From assembly GCA_905181615.1 (NCBI GenBank), contig CAJIYH010000006.1, positions 227,001-291,000 on the forward strand: a stretch of DNA of 64,000 nt. The letters are read 5' to 3'. Within the stretch, counting starts at the first letter, position 1. Each line of letters begins with the position of its first letter. This stretch comes from an uncultured Flavobacteriaceae bacterium (lineage in GTDB: Bacteria; Bacteroidota; Bacteroidia; Flavobacteriales; Flavobacteriaceae). Made by a program: the position numbers and the translations under genes. Under the pieces are notes generated by a model that was not told the origin of the DNA, searched no databases, and saw only the letters and a list, made by a program, of their open reading frames with translations. Shown piece after piece: positions 9,832 to 18,275 of the stretch.

Positions 9832-9948
9832 TCTAAAATAAAAACCTGTGTTTTTGTTTATTTATTGTAATTTATTAAAACAATAAATTTTGTCCTTTGA
9901 GTTTATTAATCCCTAGGTTTATTAATAGTTAAAGTCAAGTTTAGAAAA

Positions 9949-10290
9949 TTACTCTTTTACTTTACGTTCATATAAGCAACACATTGGCAGGTTAGCATAA
10001 ACATCATCTGGCGCAGTTGCCAAAGGAGTGTCGTGACCCGCAGCAGCGATTTCTTCATGAATGTGCAATAAATCGACTTTAGAAGTATCGTAAATTACAG
10101 AAAACTGATGAGTCGGAATATCCCAAGTTGCAGACTTGACACCTTTAATTGTAAATGCTTTTTTCTCAATTCGAGACTTACACATTCCGCAAACTCCTTC
10201 TACCTCAAAGCTTGTTTTCTGAATGTTTTTCTTTTGAGCAAACCCAATTATAGGACAAAGCGCGATAAGTAAAATGATTATTTTTTTCAT
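9949..10290 (-). CDS. Secreted heavy-metal-associated (HMA) domain protein
   Basis: A 113-residue exported protein: a signal peptide cleaved near GFAQ (about residue 19) and one HMA/MerP-like ferredoxin fold with the metal-binding motif CGMC (Cys34, Cys37). Two more adjacent cysteines lie near the C-terminus (PMCCLYER). HMA domains bind Cu(I) or similar soft metals and pass them between partners. The gene starts two bases after the TonB receptor ends, so it probably shuttles metal in the periplasm for that receptor. Which metal is inference; copper is the usual one for this family. Confidence 0.85.
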   Translation of the reverse strand: MKKIIILLIALCPIIGFAQKKNIQKTSFEVEGVCGMCKSRIEKKAFTIKGVKSATWDIPTHQFSVIYDTSKVDLLHIHEEIAAAGHDTPLATAPDDVYANLPMCCLYERKVKE

Positions 10291-10292
10291 AA

Positions 10293-12527
10293 TTAATTGT
10301 TATTTAGTTTAAATCGAAGACCTGCGTAGAACATTTTTCCAAATATTGGAGCATATACTAAAGAGGTATCAAAAGTTGTCCCAAAAGGATTTTCAGCCCC
10401 AACAATAGGGTTCAACTGTTTAATATTTCCTAGGTTTTCACCACCCAAATATACTTCAAATTGAGTTGAAAAAACACGAGTTATTTGCATATTTAATAAA
10501 CCATAACTTTTGGACAAAAACCCTACCCCATCCCTGCTGTTAGTGGGAAGACGTTGTTCTCCAACAAAATGATAGGTCCAGTCCGCTTTCCATTGTGACC
10601 CTTTTTCTTCATTTTCCAAACGGTATTCAAAGTTAGCAAAAAACCTTTGTTTCGGTTGTAAAGGCTTTTGAAGCGTTTGTGTTCCGTAGGTAGTTTTGAC
10701 TTGATAATTCTTATAAGCTAAACGCAAAGCAGTGTTTCTAAATGGAACATAATCTATCTCGAGCTGAAAGCTATTCGCATAACTTGAGCCTTCTAAATTA
10801 TAAAAACGAATATGACTAGCTTGCTCCCAATCTACAACAACTTGATCTTCAAATTGTGTTCTATAGAAGTCGACTGTAACATCTCCTAGCTTTTCAAAAA
10901 GAGTAAATCCTTGTCTAAAGCTCAACCCATAATTCCATGCTTTTTCTGGTCTTAGTCCATAAACTGAACCTCCATTTTCCCTGACTTGAATGAGCCGATT
11001 AGTTCCAAATAACTTTTGATTTTCTGCGAATATATTAGCTACTTTTCTTCCACTGCCTATCGAAGCTCTGAGAACTGATCGCTCCCATGGGTTATAACGA
11101 ACATGAAGTCTTGGAGTTATAAAAGTGCCTAACCTGTTGTGCGAGTCTATTCTTATTCCTGCAGTTAGACTTAACTTGTCTAAGCTGTCGTAACTGTATT
11201 CAAAAAAGGCGCCTACAACTTCATCTCTTCGTTGATAATCTATTAAATCAACTTGTTCATTATACTCGTCAAAAGAAAAATTAATTCCTGTTTTAAATTT
11301 ATTTTTAGTATTTGAAATGATGGAATTAAAGAGCAAGTTTGTGAAAAAACTTTTATGTTCAATTTCATAGCGTCTCAATCCAAAATAAGAGTCTTGATCA
11401 TGGTTGCTATATGCAGACTGAAAACCAAAACTTTTATAGGTTGTTTCTGGAAAAACATAACCAATTTTAACAGAAGCATCTAAACGTTTTGTTTCTATTT
11501 CACTTCCCCAAAAACTTGTCGTGTTTTTATGAACTTTAGGATCAAAAATTATCGAGCCAGTCTGCTTACTATCATCTAGAAAACGAAGGCTTGCAAAGCC
11601 TACCCAGCCTTTTGATGCATCTGTGTATTGCCATCTATTCAAGATGTTAATTTGTTTAGAAATAGGAACATCTAAAAATTGATCTACATTTTTATCGAAT
11701 TTTTGTGTTCGTTGATTGACATGAACATATGATCCTGCACTCCATTTTTCATTGAATTTAGTATTAAAATGAGCATTGAATTCTTGTCTTCCATTAACTG
11801 AAGTATACGCATTTATGAAAATAGGAGCATCGAAAGATGGTTTTTGAATTTCTGTATTAATCTGTCCTGCAATACTCTCAAAACCATTAACAACACTTCC
11901 TGCACCCTTGGTGATTTGTATACTTTGTATCCAAGTCCCGGGTGTAAAGGTCAATCCATATATTTGTGAAGCTCCTCGGACCATTGGAATATTCTCTTCA
12001 GATATCAATAGATAAGGACTAGAAAGCCCAAGCATTTTTATCTGTTTCGTCCCTGTCAAGGCATCCGCAAAATTAACATCTATCGAAGGGTTTGTTTCGA
12101 AACTTTCAGAGAGGTTACAACATGCAGCCTTTAATAGTTCTTCACTTGACACCATAATGATGTTTTGTGACTCAAAATAAGACTTCTGTATTGCCTTACG
12201 ACGCTGAGTAAGCGTAACCTCATCTAAAGCATCGTTATTGTCTGGTAATAATGTATGAAATAATCGGATTGGTTTTGTGATTGTAAGAGTGTCTGTTTTA
12301 AAACCTAAGTAACTAATCACAAGTTGATTTGATATAGGTGTCATTGGAATTTTAAAAGACCCAGTCTTATCAGAAATGGTACCTATAGAAGTGTTCAGCC
12401 AAAAAAGGTTTGCACCTTCTATTAAAGTTTTAGATTCAAATTCTTGAATCTTAATTTGACCTGAAAGGAGCTGTTGAGACTGGACTGACCAACTAAACAT
12501 AAATAGTAAAATGTATATATATTTCAT
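10293..12527 (-). CDS. TonB-dependent receptor of metal cluster
   Basis: A 744-residue outer-membrane receptor. A signal peptide (cut near VQSQ) leads into a carboxypeptidase-regulatory-like beta-sandwich (residues about 20-95), a plug domain (about 115-235, with GAGSVVNGFESIAGQI), and a long 22-stranded beta-barrel ending in an aromatic-rich C-terminal strand (FYAGLRFKLNN). The plug carries adjacent cysteines Cys136-Cys137 in AACCNLSESF, a trait I associate with the flavobacterial receptors found next to HMA and HYC_CC_PP genes. It probably imports a chelated transition metal, energised by TonB. Spacing to neighbours is 2 bases downstream and about 60 upstream. Confidence 0.88.
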   Translation of the reverse strand: MKYIYILLFMFSWSVQSQQLLSGQIKIQEFESKTLIEGANLFWLNTSIGTISDKTGSFKIPMTPISNQLVISYLGFKTDTLTITKPIRLFHTLLPDNNDALDEVTLTQRRKAIQKSYFESQNIIMVSSEELLKAACCNLSESFETNPSIDVNFADALTGTKQIKMLGLSSPYLLISEENIPMVRGASQIYGLTFTPGTWIQSIQITKGAGSVVNGFESIAGQINTEIQKPSFDAPIFINAYTSVNGRQEFNAHFNTKFNEKWSAGSYVHVNQRTQKFDKNVDQFLDVPISKQINILNRWQYTDASKGWVGFASLRFLDDSKQTGSIIFDPKVHKNTTSFWGSEIETKRLDASVKIGYVFPETTYKSFGFQSAYSNHDQDSYFGLRRYEIEHKSFFTNLLFNSIISNTKNKFKTGINFSFDEYNEQVDLIDYQRRDEVVGAFFEYSYDSLDKLSLTAGIRIDSHNRLGTFITPRLHVRYNPWERSVLRASIGSGRKVANIFAENQKLFGTNRLIQVRENGGSVYGLRPEKAWNYGLSFRQGFTLFEKLGDVTVDFYRTQFEDQVVVDWEQASHIRFYNLEGSSYANSFQLEIDYVPFRNTALRLAYKNYQVKTTYGTQTLQKPLQPKQRFFANFEYRLENEEKGSQWKADWTYHFVGEQRLPTNSRDGVGFLSKSYGLLNMQITRVFSTQFEVYLGGENLGNIKQLNPIVGAENPFGTTFDTSLVYAPIFGKMFYAGLRFKLNNN

Positions 12528-12583
12528 TTTTTTGAAAAAATTTTGTTAAAAAAACTAGTTAAATTGATTTTAATTAGTTGAAT

Positions 12584-12988
12584 TTATCCGTAAAAAACAA
12601 AAGAACTGTAAAGAAGAAAAAGATTTGATCGCCCTGGAGGAGGTCTTGATTTTAGCTTAACTTGTTGCGCAGATAATATGGCTAAATCGGTATATGTATT
12701 TTGGTACACAAGGACTTCAGCGTCTATACTCACTTCTTGAGCATCATCTAATATAGTGATGTCTTCCATGCTTTGATAAACTTGAAGGTCATCAGAACAA
12801 CAACTTTTTTGGGAAAAATTAAGTGTGTTTGAAGTTTCTAATGTAGAAGATTCCATACCACATCCCTTCGGATTAAATGCAAATGAAATTTCAGCTAAAT
12901 GATCCCCACAATAATGAAAATTAAGCGCCATGCCCATTTTAGAATGGATAAAGAGTAAGAGTAATAAAATTACCTTTAATTGCTTCAT
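12584..12988 (-). CDS. HYC_CC_PP family protein
   Basis: A small exported protein recognised by the three signatures that name the family: HYCGDHL near the mature N-terminus, the pair KSCCSDD in the middle, and RPPPGRSN near the C-terminus. A hydrophobic N-terminal segment acts as signal or anchor. The open frame reaches back to 13003, but the ATG at 12988 (MKQLKVILLLLLF) gives a better signal sequence and is used here. The cysteines and histidine suggest metal binding. It lies between the HMA-MauE gene and the TonB receptor, a neighbourhood typical of the family. Its biochemical role is unknown. Confidence 0.8.
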   Translation of the reverse strand: MKQLKVILLLLLFIHSKMGMALNFHYCGDHLAEISFAFNPKGCGMESSTLETSNTLNFSQKSCCSDDLQVYQSMEDITILDDAQEVSIDAEVLVYQNTYTDLAILSAQQVKLKSRPPPGRSNLFLLYSSFVFYG

Positions 12989-13026
12989 ATTCAATTTAAT
13001 CATGCAAAGATAAGATTATTTATTTG

Positions 13027-13716
13027 CTACACCAAAAGCAGCCCTATAGCCATCAAAATCATCAGTAAATTCTCAATAAGAGTTGCTTCGGTCATCGGAA
13101 GATTAAGAACCGTTCCAAGGCAGGCGCATTGGATTTTATTTTTACTAAGTAACGACCTTAGAACTCCAAAAGTAGTTACTGACAAAACAATTAAACTTAT
13201 AACTAGAGCATAGGTGATTTTAAATTGAAATAAAAAAGCTAAACCTAGTGCTGTCTCTATGAATGGATATAACCAGCCATAAAGTGGAATTAATTTGGCA
13301 ATTGGATCGTATGTTGCAAATGATGATGGGAAAGATCTATATCCAAGAAATTTGAAGAAACTGAACACTATAAAAAACAACCCCATAAAACTAATCATAA
13401 AACCATCAACACTGAACTGAGGAAGCTGGAGGTATGAAGCCCCCGCAATCAAATAAAAGAAAATAAGAAATAAAGGGAAGAGCGCACTAAGTTTAGAGGT
13501 TGAATGTTCTGTTTCAACACCCATTACTTTATACTTACTTCCTAAAATCTTTTCAATGGAGGTTAAATCGAGTAAAGAACTGACTTCTATTTGAGTTAAA
13601 CCAGACTCCAAATCAACAAGAAATTTACTAATTTCGTCAATAGAGTTAAGTTTTGACTCTACACCTTTCTTACAATTTTGACAGGTCATTCCTGTTATAA
13701 CAAACTCTTGATTCAT
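13027..13716 (-). CDS. HMA domain fused to MauE-type membrane protein
   Basis: A 229-residue two-part protein. Residues 1-65 are a cytosolic HMA domain with the metal motif CQNC (Cys12, Cys15; GMTCQNC). Residues 80-229 hold four membrane helices of the MauE/DoxX-like family, with a Cys-x-Cys-x-Gly motif (QCACLG) before the last helix and a conserved TEATLIENLLM segment. MauE-like proteins are linked to disulfide chemistry in the envelope. It is the first gene of the minus-strand metal cluster and may move metal ions or reductant across the inner membrane; this is inferred from the fusion and context. Confidence 0.8.
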   Translation of the reverse strand: MNQEFVITGMTCQNCKKGVESKLNSIDEISKFLVDLESGLTQIEVSSLLDLTSIEKILGSKYKVMGVETEHSTSKLSALFPLFLIFFYLIAGASYLQLPQFSVDGFMISFMGLFFIVFSFFKFLGYRSFPSSFATYDPIAKLIPLYGWLYPFIETALGLAFLFQFKITYALVISLIVLSVTTFGVLRSLLSKNKIQCACLGTVLNLPMTEATLIENLLMILMAIGLLLV

Positions 13717-13829
13717 AATATTTAGTTGATGTTAAACTTAAATTTTACCTGAAATAAAAGTAAACATTATTTAGTTCATAAATTGATTTAAAAATAGCTT
13801 GAATTCAAATCATTAGATGGAAATTTTAA

Positions 13830-13837
13830 TACTTTTG
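13830..13837 (+). promoter_or_regulatory. Candidate -7 box upstream of the GAF gene
   Basis: TACTTTTG fits TAnnTTTG and lies 17 bases before the TTG start at 13855, so the 5' leader would be very short. The nearest upstream TTG is too far away (about 28 bases). Confidence 0.35.
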
Positions 13838-13854
13838 TAAAAACTATTTTCCAT

Positions 13855-14343
13855 TTGGAACAACATCAGCAAATCCTATCTAGCGTATCAACTATTTTGA
13901 AAGTTGACAAAATTAACTTAGAAATAAAGCTTAAAGAAATTTGCTGCCTACTAAAGCAAGAGAAAAGCAACTACGACTGGGTGGGTTTTTATTTTGCCCA
14001 ACCAAGCACTAAGACACTTCATCTTAAAGCTTTTGCAGGAATTTCTACAGACCATACAGTAATTCCTTTTGGAAAAGGAATTTGTGGGCAGGTAGCCCTT
14101 TCTAATGATAGTTTTGTTGTTGATGATGTTCAAGCAGAAGAAAACTATATTTCATGTAATATTGATGTTAAATCTGAAATTGTTATTCCACTTTTCCTTA
14201 ACAAAATAAATATTGGTCAAATAGACATTGATTCCAATACCCCAAAAGCCTTTAATCAAACTGACACCCTTTTACTTGAAGAAATAAACAACAGGATAAG
14301 CAACTATATGCTGTATAACAAACTATCTATAAACATCTCCTAA
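13855..14343 (+). CDS. GAF domain protein, fRMsr-like
   Basis: A 162-residue single-GAF protein resembling free methionine-(R)-sulfoxide reductase: YDWVGFYF, PFGKGICGQVA, and NYISCNIDVKSEIVIP match that family. Two of the three cysteines of the classical enzyme are present (in KGICG and YISC), while the first one, normally about ten residues before KGIC, is replaced in the stretch GISTDHTVIPFG. Activity may therefore use a different resolving partner, or the protein may be a sensor. The start is TTG at 13855. It is followed by purH after one base, so the two are probably co-transcribed. Confidence 0.8.
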   Translation: MEQHQQILSSVSTILKVDKINLEIKLKEICCLLKQEKSNYDWVGFYFAQPSTKTLHLKAFAGISTDHTVIPFGKGICGQVALSNDSFVVDDVQAEENYISCNIDVKSEIVIPLFLNKINIGQIDIDSNTPKAFNQTDTLLLEEINNRISNYMLYNKLSINIS

Positions 14344-14344
14344 A

Positions 14345-15877
14345 ATGAATTCAACTCACAAAATTAGTTCGGCCTTAATTTCTGTTTTTGACAAAGACGG
14401 ACTAGCCCCTATTATTAAAAAACTAGATGCACTTGGTGTTACTCTATATTCAACTGGAGGGACAGAAAAGTTTATCCAAGAGCTCGGTTACAATGTCGTT
14501 GCTGTTGAAGACATCACTTCTTATCCTTCAATTCTAGGAGGACGTGTTAAAACTTTACACCCTAAAGTTTTTGGAGGGATTTTAAATCGCCAGCGGGTTG
14601 AATCGGATCAGGAAGAATTAAAACAGTATGAAATACCGCAAATCGATTTGGTTATTGTTGATCTATATCCATTCGAAAAAACGGTTGCTTCAGGAGCTTC
14701 TGAACAAGATATAATTGAAAAAATAGATATCGGTGGAATTTCCCTAATTCGAGCAGCAGCAAAAAACTTTGCTGATGTAATTTGTGTTTCAGACAAAAAC
14801 GACTACAACGAATTCTTGGATTTATTAAACACTTCGGAAGGGAAATCAACATTAAGTGACCGTAAAAATTTTGCAGCTAAAGCATTCAATATTTCATCTC
14901 ATTACGATACTGCTATTTTCAATTACTTTAATGCCGAATCAGAAGAAGTGATTCTAAAGCTAAGTATACAAGAGTCTAAAAGTCTTCGATATGGAGAAAA
15001 TCCGCATCAAAAAGCAAATTTTTTTGGTCCTATAGAAGACTTATTAGATCAGATTCATGGAAAAGAAATTTCTTATAACAATCTTTTAGATATAGACGCT
15101 GCAGTTCAGTTGATGTTAGAATTTCTTAATGAAGAACCAACTTTTGCTATTCTAAAACACAACAATGCTTGTGGTTTTGCAACACGCTCAACCCTACTTC
15201 AAGCATATGAAGACGCCTTAGCAGGAGATCCTGTTTCTGCTTTTGGTGGTGTTTTAATTTGTAACCGCTCAATTGACATAGCAACAGCAAACAAAATAAA
15301 CACCTTGTTTTGCGAGGTTGTAATTGCACCAGCTTTTGATACTGACGCTTTAGAGGTTTTGAAAAGTAAAAAGAACCGTGTTCTTTTAATTCAAAAAAGC
15401 AATGTTATTCTACAAAACTCTATTAAAACTTGCCTCAACGGATATTTGGTCCAAGACAAGGATCTCGTCACAGACCGAAAGGAAAATTTAACAATTGCTA
15501 CAACTTCAAGTCCCAGTAATCAACAAATTTCAGACTTGATTTTTGCTTCAAAAATATGTAAGCACACAAAATCCAACACAATTGTTCTTGTGAAAAATAA
15601 TCAACTATTGGCTTCTGGAACAGGACAAACTTCTCGAGTGGACGCCTTAAAACAAGCCATTGAAAAAGCCAAAGGTTTTGGGTTTGATCTTCAAGATTGT
15701 GTTATGGCCAGCGATGCTTTTTTCCCATTCCCAGACTGTGTTGAGATAGCTTTTAATGCTGGAGTTAGATCTGTCATTCAACCGGGTGGCTCGATAAAAG
15801 ACCAGCTTTCAGTAGATTTTTGCGATGCAAACAAAATGTCAATGGTATTCTCAGGAATACGTCATTTTAAACATTAA
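14345..15877 (+). CDS. purH: Bifunctional AICAR transformylase / IMP cyclohydrolase PurH
   Basis: A 510-residue enzyme catalysing the last two steps of purine synthesis: formylation of AICAR by 10-formyl-THF and ring closure to IMP. The N-terminal MGS-like cyclohydrolase domain shows SVFDKDGL, STGGTEKFI and GGRVKTLHPKVFGG. The C-terminal transformylase domain has LRYGENPHQKA, the catalytic KHNNACG (Lys-His), DPVSAFGG, and SDAFFPFPD. The length is normal. The protein ends in IRHFKH, as is typical. Confidence 0.97.
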   Translation: MNSTHKISSALISVFDKDGLAPIIKKLDALGVTLYSTGGTEKFIQELGYNVVAVEDITSYPSILGGRVKTLHPKVFGGILNRQRVESDQEELKQYEIPQIDLVIVDLYPFEKTVASGASEQDIIEKIDIGGISLIRAAAKNFADVICVSDKNDYNEFLDLLNTSEGKSTLSDRKNFAAKAFNISSHYDTAIFNYFNAESEEVILKLSIQESKSLRYGENPHQKANFFGPIEDLLDQIHGKEISYNNLLDIDAAVQLMLEFLNEEPTFAILKHNNACGFATRSTLLQAYEDALAGDPVSAFGGVLICNRSIDIATANKINTLFCEVVIAPAFDTDALEVLKSKKNRVLLIQKSNVILQNSIKTCLNGYLVQDKDLVTDRKENLTIATTSSPSNQQISDLIFASKICKHTKSNTIVLVKNNQLLASGTGQTSRVDALKQAIEKAKGFGFDLQDCVMASDAFFPFPDCVEIAFNAGVRSVIQPGGSIKDQLSVDFCDANKMSMVFSGIRHFKH

Positions 15878-15884
15878 TTTTTAG

Positions 15885-15892
15885 TACATTTG
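15885..15892 (+). promoter_or_regulatory. Candidate -7 box for the mre operon
   Basis: TACATTTG fits TAnnTTTG in the 38-base gap between purH and mreB, 23 bases before the mreB ATG. No TTG lies at the proper distance, so it is weak. Confidence 0.35.
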
Positions 15893-15915
15893 GATTAGAT
15901 TAAAAAAAATTGATT

Positions 15916-16944
15916 ATGGGGTTTTTTGACTTCCTCACCGAAGAAATTGCTATAGACTTAGGTACTGCAAACACCTTGATTATTCACAAAGATAAAGTTG
16001 TTGTGGACAGCCCTTCTATTGTAGCCGTTGATCGCACTACAAACAAAGTTATTGCTATTGGCCACGAAGCCAGTATGATGCAAGGTAAAACTCATGAAAA
16101 CATTAAAACTATACGTCCATTAAAAGATGGTGTAATTGCAGATTTTAATGCTTCTGAGCAAATGATTAATATGCTTATTAAAAGTATCCCTACTCTTAAA
16201 AAAAGATTAGTTACTCCGTCTCTTCGAATGGTGATTTGTATTCCCTCTGGAATTACAGAAGTAGAGATGCGTGCTGTTAGAGAATCTGCAGAACGTGTAA
16301 ATGGAAAAGAAGTTTATCTTATCCATGAACCCATGGCTGCTGCTATAGGAATTGGAATTGACATTAAGCAACCCAAAGGAAACATGATTGTTGATATTGG
16401 AGGAGGTACTACTGAGATTGCAGTTATTGCCCTATCAGGTATAGTCTGTGACAAATCTGTAAAAATTGCAGGAGATGTCTTTACTAATGATATTGTTTAT
16501 TATATGCGTCGTCAACATAACTTATACGTTGGAGAACGCACTGCTGAGAAAATTAAAATAACCATAGGAGCTGCACTAGAAGAGCTTGATAATCCACCAG
16601 AAGAAATGTCAGTTCAAGGAAGAGATCTTTTGACAGGAAAGCCAAAGCAAGCGATTGTTTCTTATAGAGAAATTGCTAAGGCACTTGACAAGTCTATACT
16701 CAGAATAGAAGATGCAATAATGGAAGCACTTTCACAAACACCTCCAGAATTAGCAGCGGACATTTATAACACTGGAATATACCTTGCAGGTGGCGGTTCT
16801 ATGTTACGAGGTTTGGATAAAAGAATTTCGCTAAAAACAGACCTACCGGTTTATATTGCTGAAGACCCTTTACAGGCAGTTGTTCGTGGAACAGGAATCG
16901 CGTTAAAAAACATTGAGCGTTACAAGACCATATTGATTAAATAA
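15916..16944 (+). CDS. mreB: Rod shape-determining protein MreB
   Basis: The bacterial actin homologue that guides lateral wall synthesis. Conserved parts are the phosphate 1 loop (AIDLGTANTLI), HEPMAAAIGIG, the phosphate 2 loop (VDIGGGTTEIAVI), and the adenosine motif (LAGGGSMLRGLD). The frame opens at TTG 15910, but ATG at 15916 (MGFFDFLTEE) is the natural start. It forms membrane-associated filaments with MreC, MreD, RodA and PBP2, which are encoded downstream in that order with short gaps or overlaps. Confidence 0.97.
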   Translation: MGFFDFLTEEIAIDLGTANTLIIHKDKVVVDSPSIVAVDRTTNKVIAIGHEASMMQGKTHENIKTIRPLKDGVIADFNASEQMINMLIKSIPTLKKRLVTPSLRMVICIPSGITEVEMRAVRESAERVNGKEVYLIHEPMAAAIGIGIDIKQPKGNMIVDIGGGTTEIAVIALSGIVCDKSVKIAGDVFTNDIVYYMRRQHNLYVGERTAEKIKITIGAALEELDNPPEEMSVQGRDLLTGKPKQAIVSYREIAKALDKSILRIEDAIMEALSQTPPELAADIYNTGIYLAGGGSMLRGLDKRISLKTDLPVYIAEDPLQAVVRGTGIALKNIERYKTILIK

Positions 16945-16951
16945 GTTTAAT

Positions 16952-17785
16952 ATGCGATGGATTTTAACCCGTATAATCCAATATAAAAACTTTGTTTTAT
17001 TTCTATTTTTATTAGGTATTGGAGTTACACTCTCTACTTACAGGAGTATCTATCACCAAACAAAAATTGAAAAATTAGGCTTAGTTGTTTCTGGAAGCAT
17101 TTCTCAGTCCATAAATGACTCAAAATCTTACTTTTCGCTAAAAGAAATAAATCAAAAATTACTTCTAGAAAATAATTTACTTAAACAAGAACTCATACAC
17201 TTAGAAAAATCTGGCTCTAGCTTTAAAGAGGTAGAAATAGATTCAAAAATAAATGATTATTATGTTCAGTCAGCAGAAGTAATAAAAAATAGTTTTTCAA
17301 AAGCTCGAAACATTTTAATCATCAGCAAAGGTTCGTCTGATGGTATAAAAAAGGACATGAGTGTTATAAGTTCTGAGGGAATTGTCGGAATAGTAAAACA
17401 GACCAGCGAAAATTTTTCTAGTGTAATTTCTATGCTTTATCAAGATTTAAAAATCAATGCTAAGCTAAATAATTCGGGAGCTTTTGGATCTTTATCTTGG
17501 GAAGGTCGAAATCCTGAACAAATGACTTTATCCGATGTCTCGGTTATTAACAAGATTGCTCTTGGAGACACCATTGTAACCGGCGGAATGTCTGCATATT
17601 TCCCTAAGGGAATTCCGATAGGTACAATTTTAGAGTTTGACAAACCAAACTTGGGAGGCTACTATACCATTAAAGTGAAATTACTAAATAACCTTACCGA
17701 TTTAGAATACGTATACATAATTGATAACAAAAAAAGAGCTGAATTTTTAGGTCTTGAAAAACAAAGCGACGATGGTTCAAGATAA
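16952..17785 (+). CDS. mreC: Rod shape-determining protein MreC
   Basis: A 277-residue bitopic protein. One N-terminal membrane helix (about residues 13-30) is followed by a coiled coil (residues about 60-90, LKEINQKLLLENNLLKQEL) and two beta-barrel domains with the family-typical ISKGSSDGIKKDMSV, GIVGIVKQ, and VTGGMSAYFPKGIPIG. It lies in the periplasm, linking MreB and PBP2. It is seven bases after mreB and overlaps the start of mreD by 14 bases. Confidence 0.93.
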   Translation: MRWILTRIIQYKNFVLFLFLLGIGVTLSTYRSIYHQTKIEKLGLVVSGSISQSINDSKSYFSLKEINQKLLLENNLLKQELIHLEKSGSSFKEVEIDSKINDYYVQSAEVIKNSFSKARNILIISKGSSDGIKKDMSVISSEGIVGIVKQTSENFSSVISMLYQDLKINAKLNNSGAFGSLSWEGRNPEQMTLSDVSVINKIALGDTIVTGGMSAYFPKGIPIGTILEFDKPNLGGYYTIKVKLLNNLTDLEYVYIIDNKKRAEFLGLEKQSDDGSR

Positions 17786-18275
17786 TTTCAAAACATTGTT
17801 TGGTTTTATTTTTTTGGTTTTGCTGCAAAACTTAATATTTGACAACGTTAATTTGTTTGGATACTCATGCCCTGCTGTATATTTATTTTTCGTCATTAGC
17901 TACCGTTTTGACAAATCACAATTTGCTTTAATAATACTTGGCTTCTTACTTGGTTTAACTGTTGATTTACTTCAAAACTCGTCTGGAGCAAATGCAATTT
18001 CAACACTTTTTATTAGCTTTATACGTCCGTTTATAATTAAATTCTCGTTTGGTGTTAATCCTGATAATATATCAATTCTGAGCATGAAGACACGATTAGA
18101 CAAACAACTATTGTATATAGTTCTGTTAACGTTTATACATCAATTTGTTCTACAAAGCGTTGCGTATTTTGACCTAGATCATTTTGTTCTTATTTTAAGA
18201 AATACGGTTATGAATTCGACTTTAACCTTCATTCTCTTATTTGCCGCACTAAATCTATTTAAAAAGAAAGCCTGA
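17772..18275 (+). CDS. mreD: Rod shape-determining protein MreD
   Basis: A polytopic inner-membrane protein of about 167 residues with five or six hydrophobic segments (for example FGFIFLVLLQNLIF, ALIILGFLLGLTVDLL, FILLFAALNLF). LGLTVDLLQNSSGANA corresponds to the conserved GxxxD region of MreD. An open frame begins at TTG 17754, but ATG at 17772 is preferred. It overlaps mreC at the 5' end, and its TGA shares a base with the mrdA ATG, so the genes are translationally coupled. Confidence 0.88.
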   Translation: MVQDNFKTLFGFIFLVLLQNLIFDNVNLFGYSCPAVYLFFVISYRFDKSQFALIILGFLLGLTVDLLQNSSGANAISTLFISFIRPFIIKFSFGVNPDNISILSMKTRLDKQLLYIVLLTFIHQFVLQSVAYFDLDHFVLILRNTVMNSTLTFILLFAALNLFKKKA

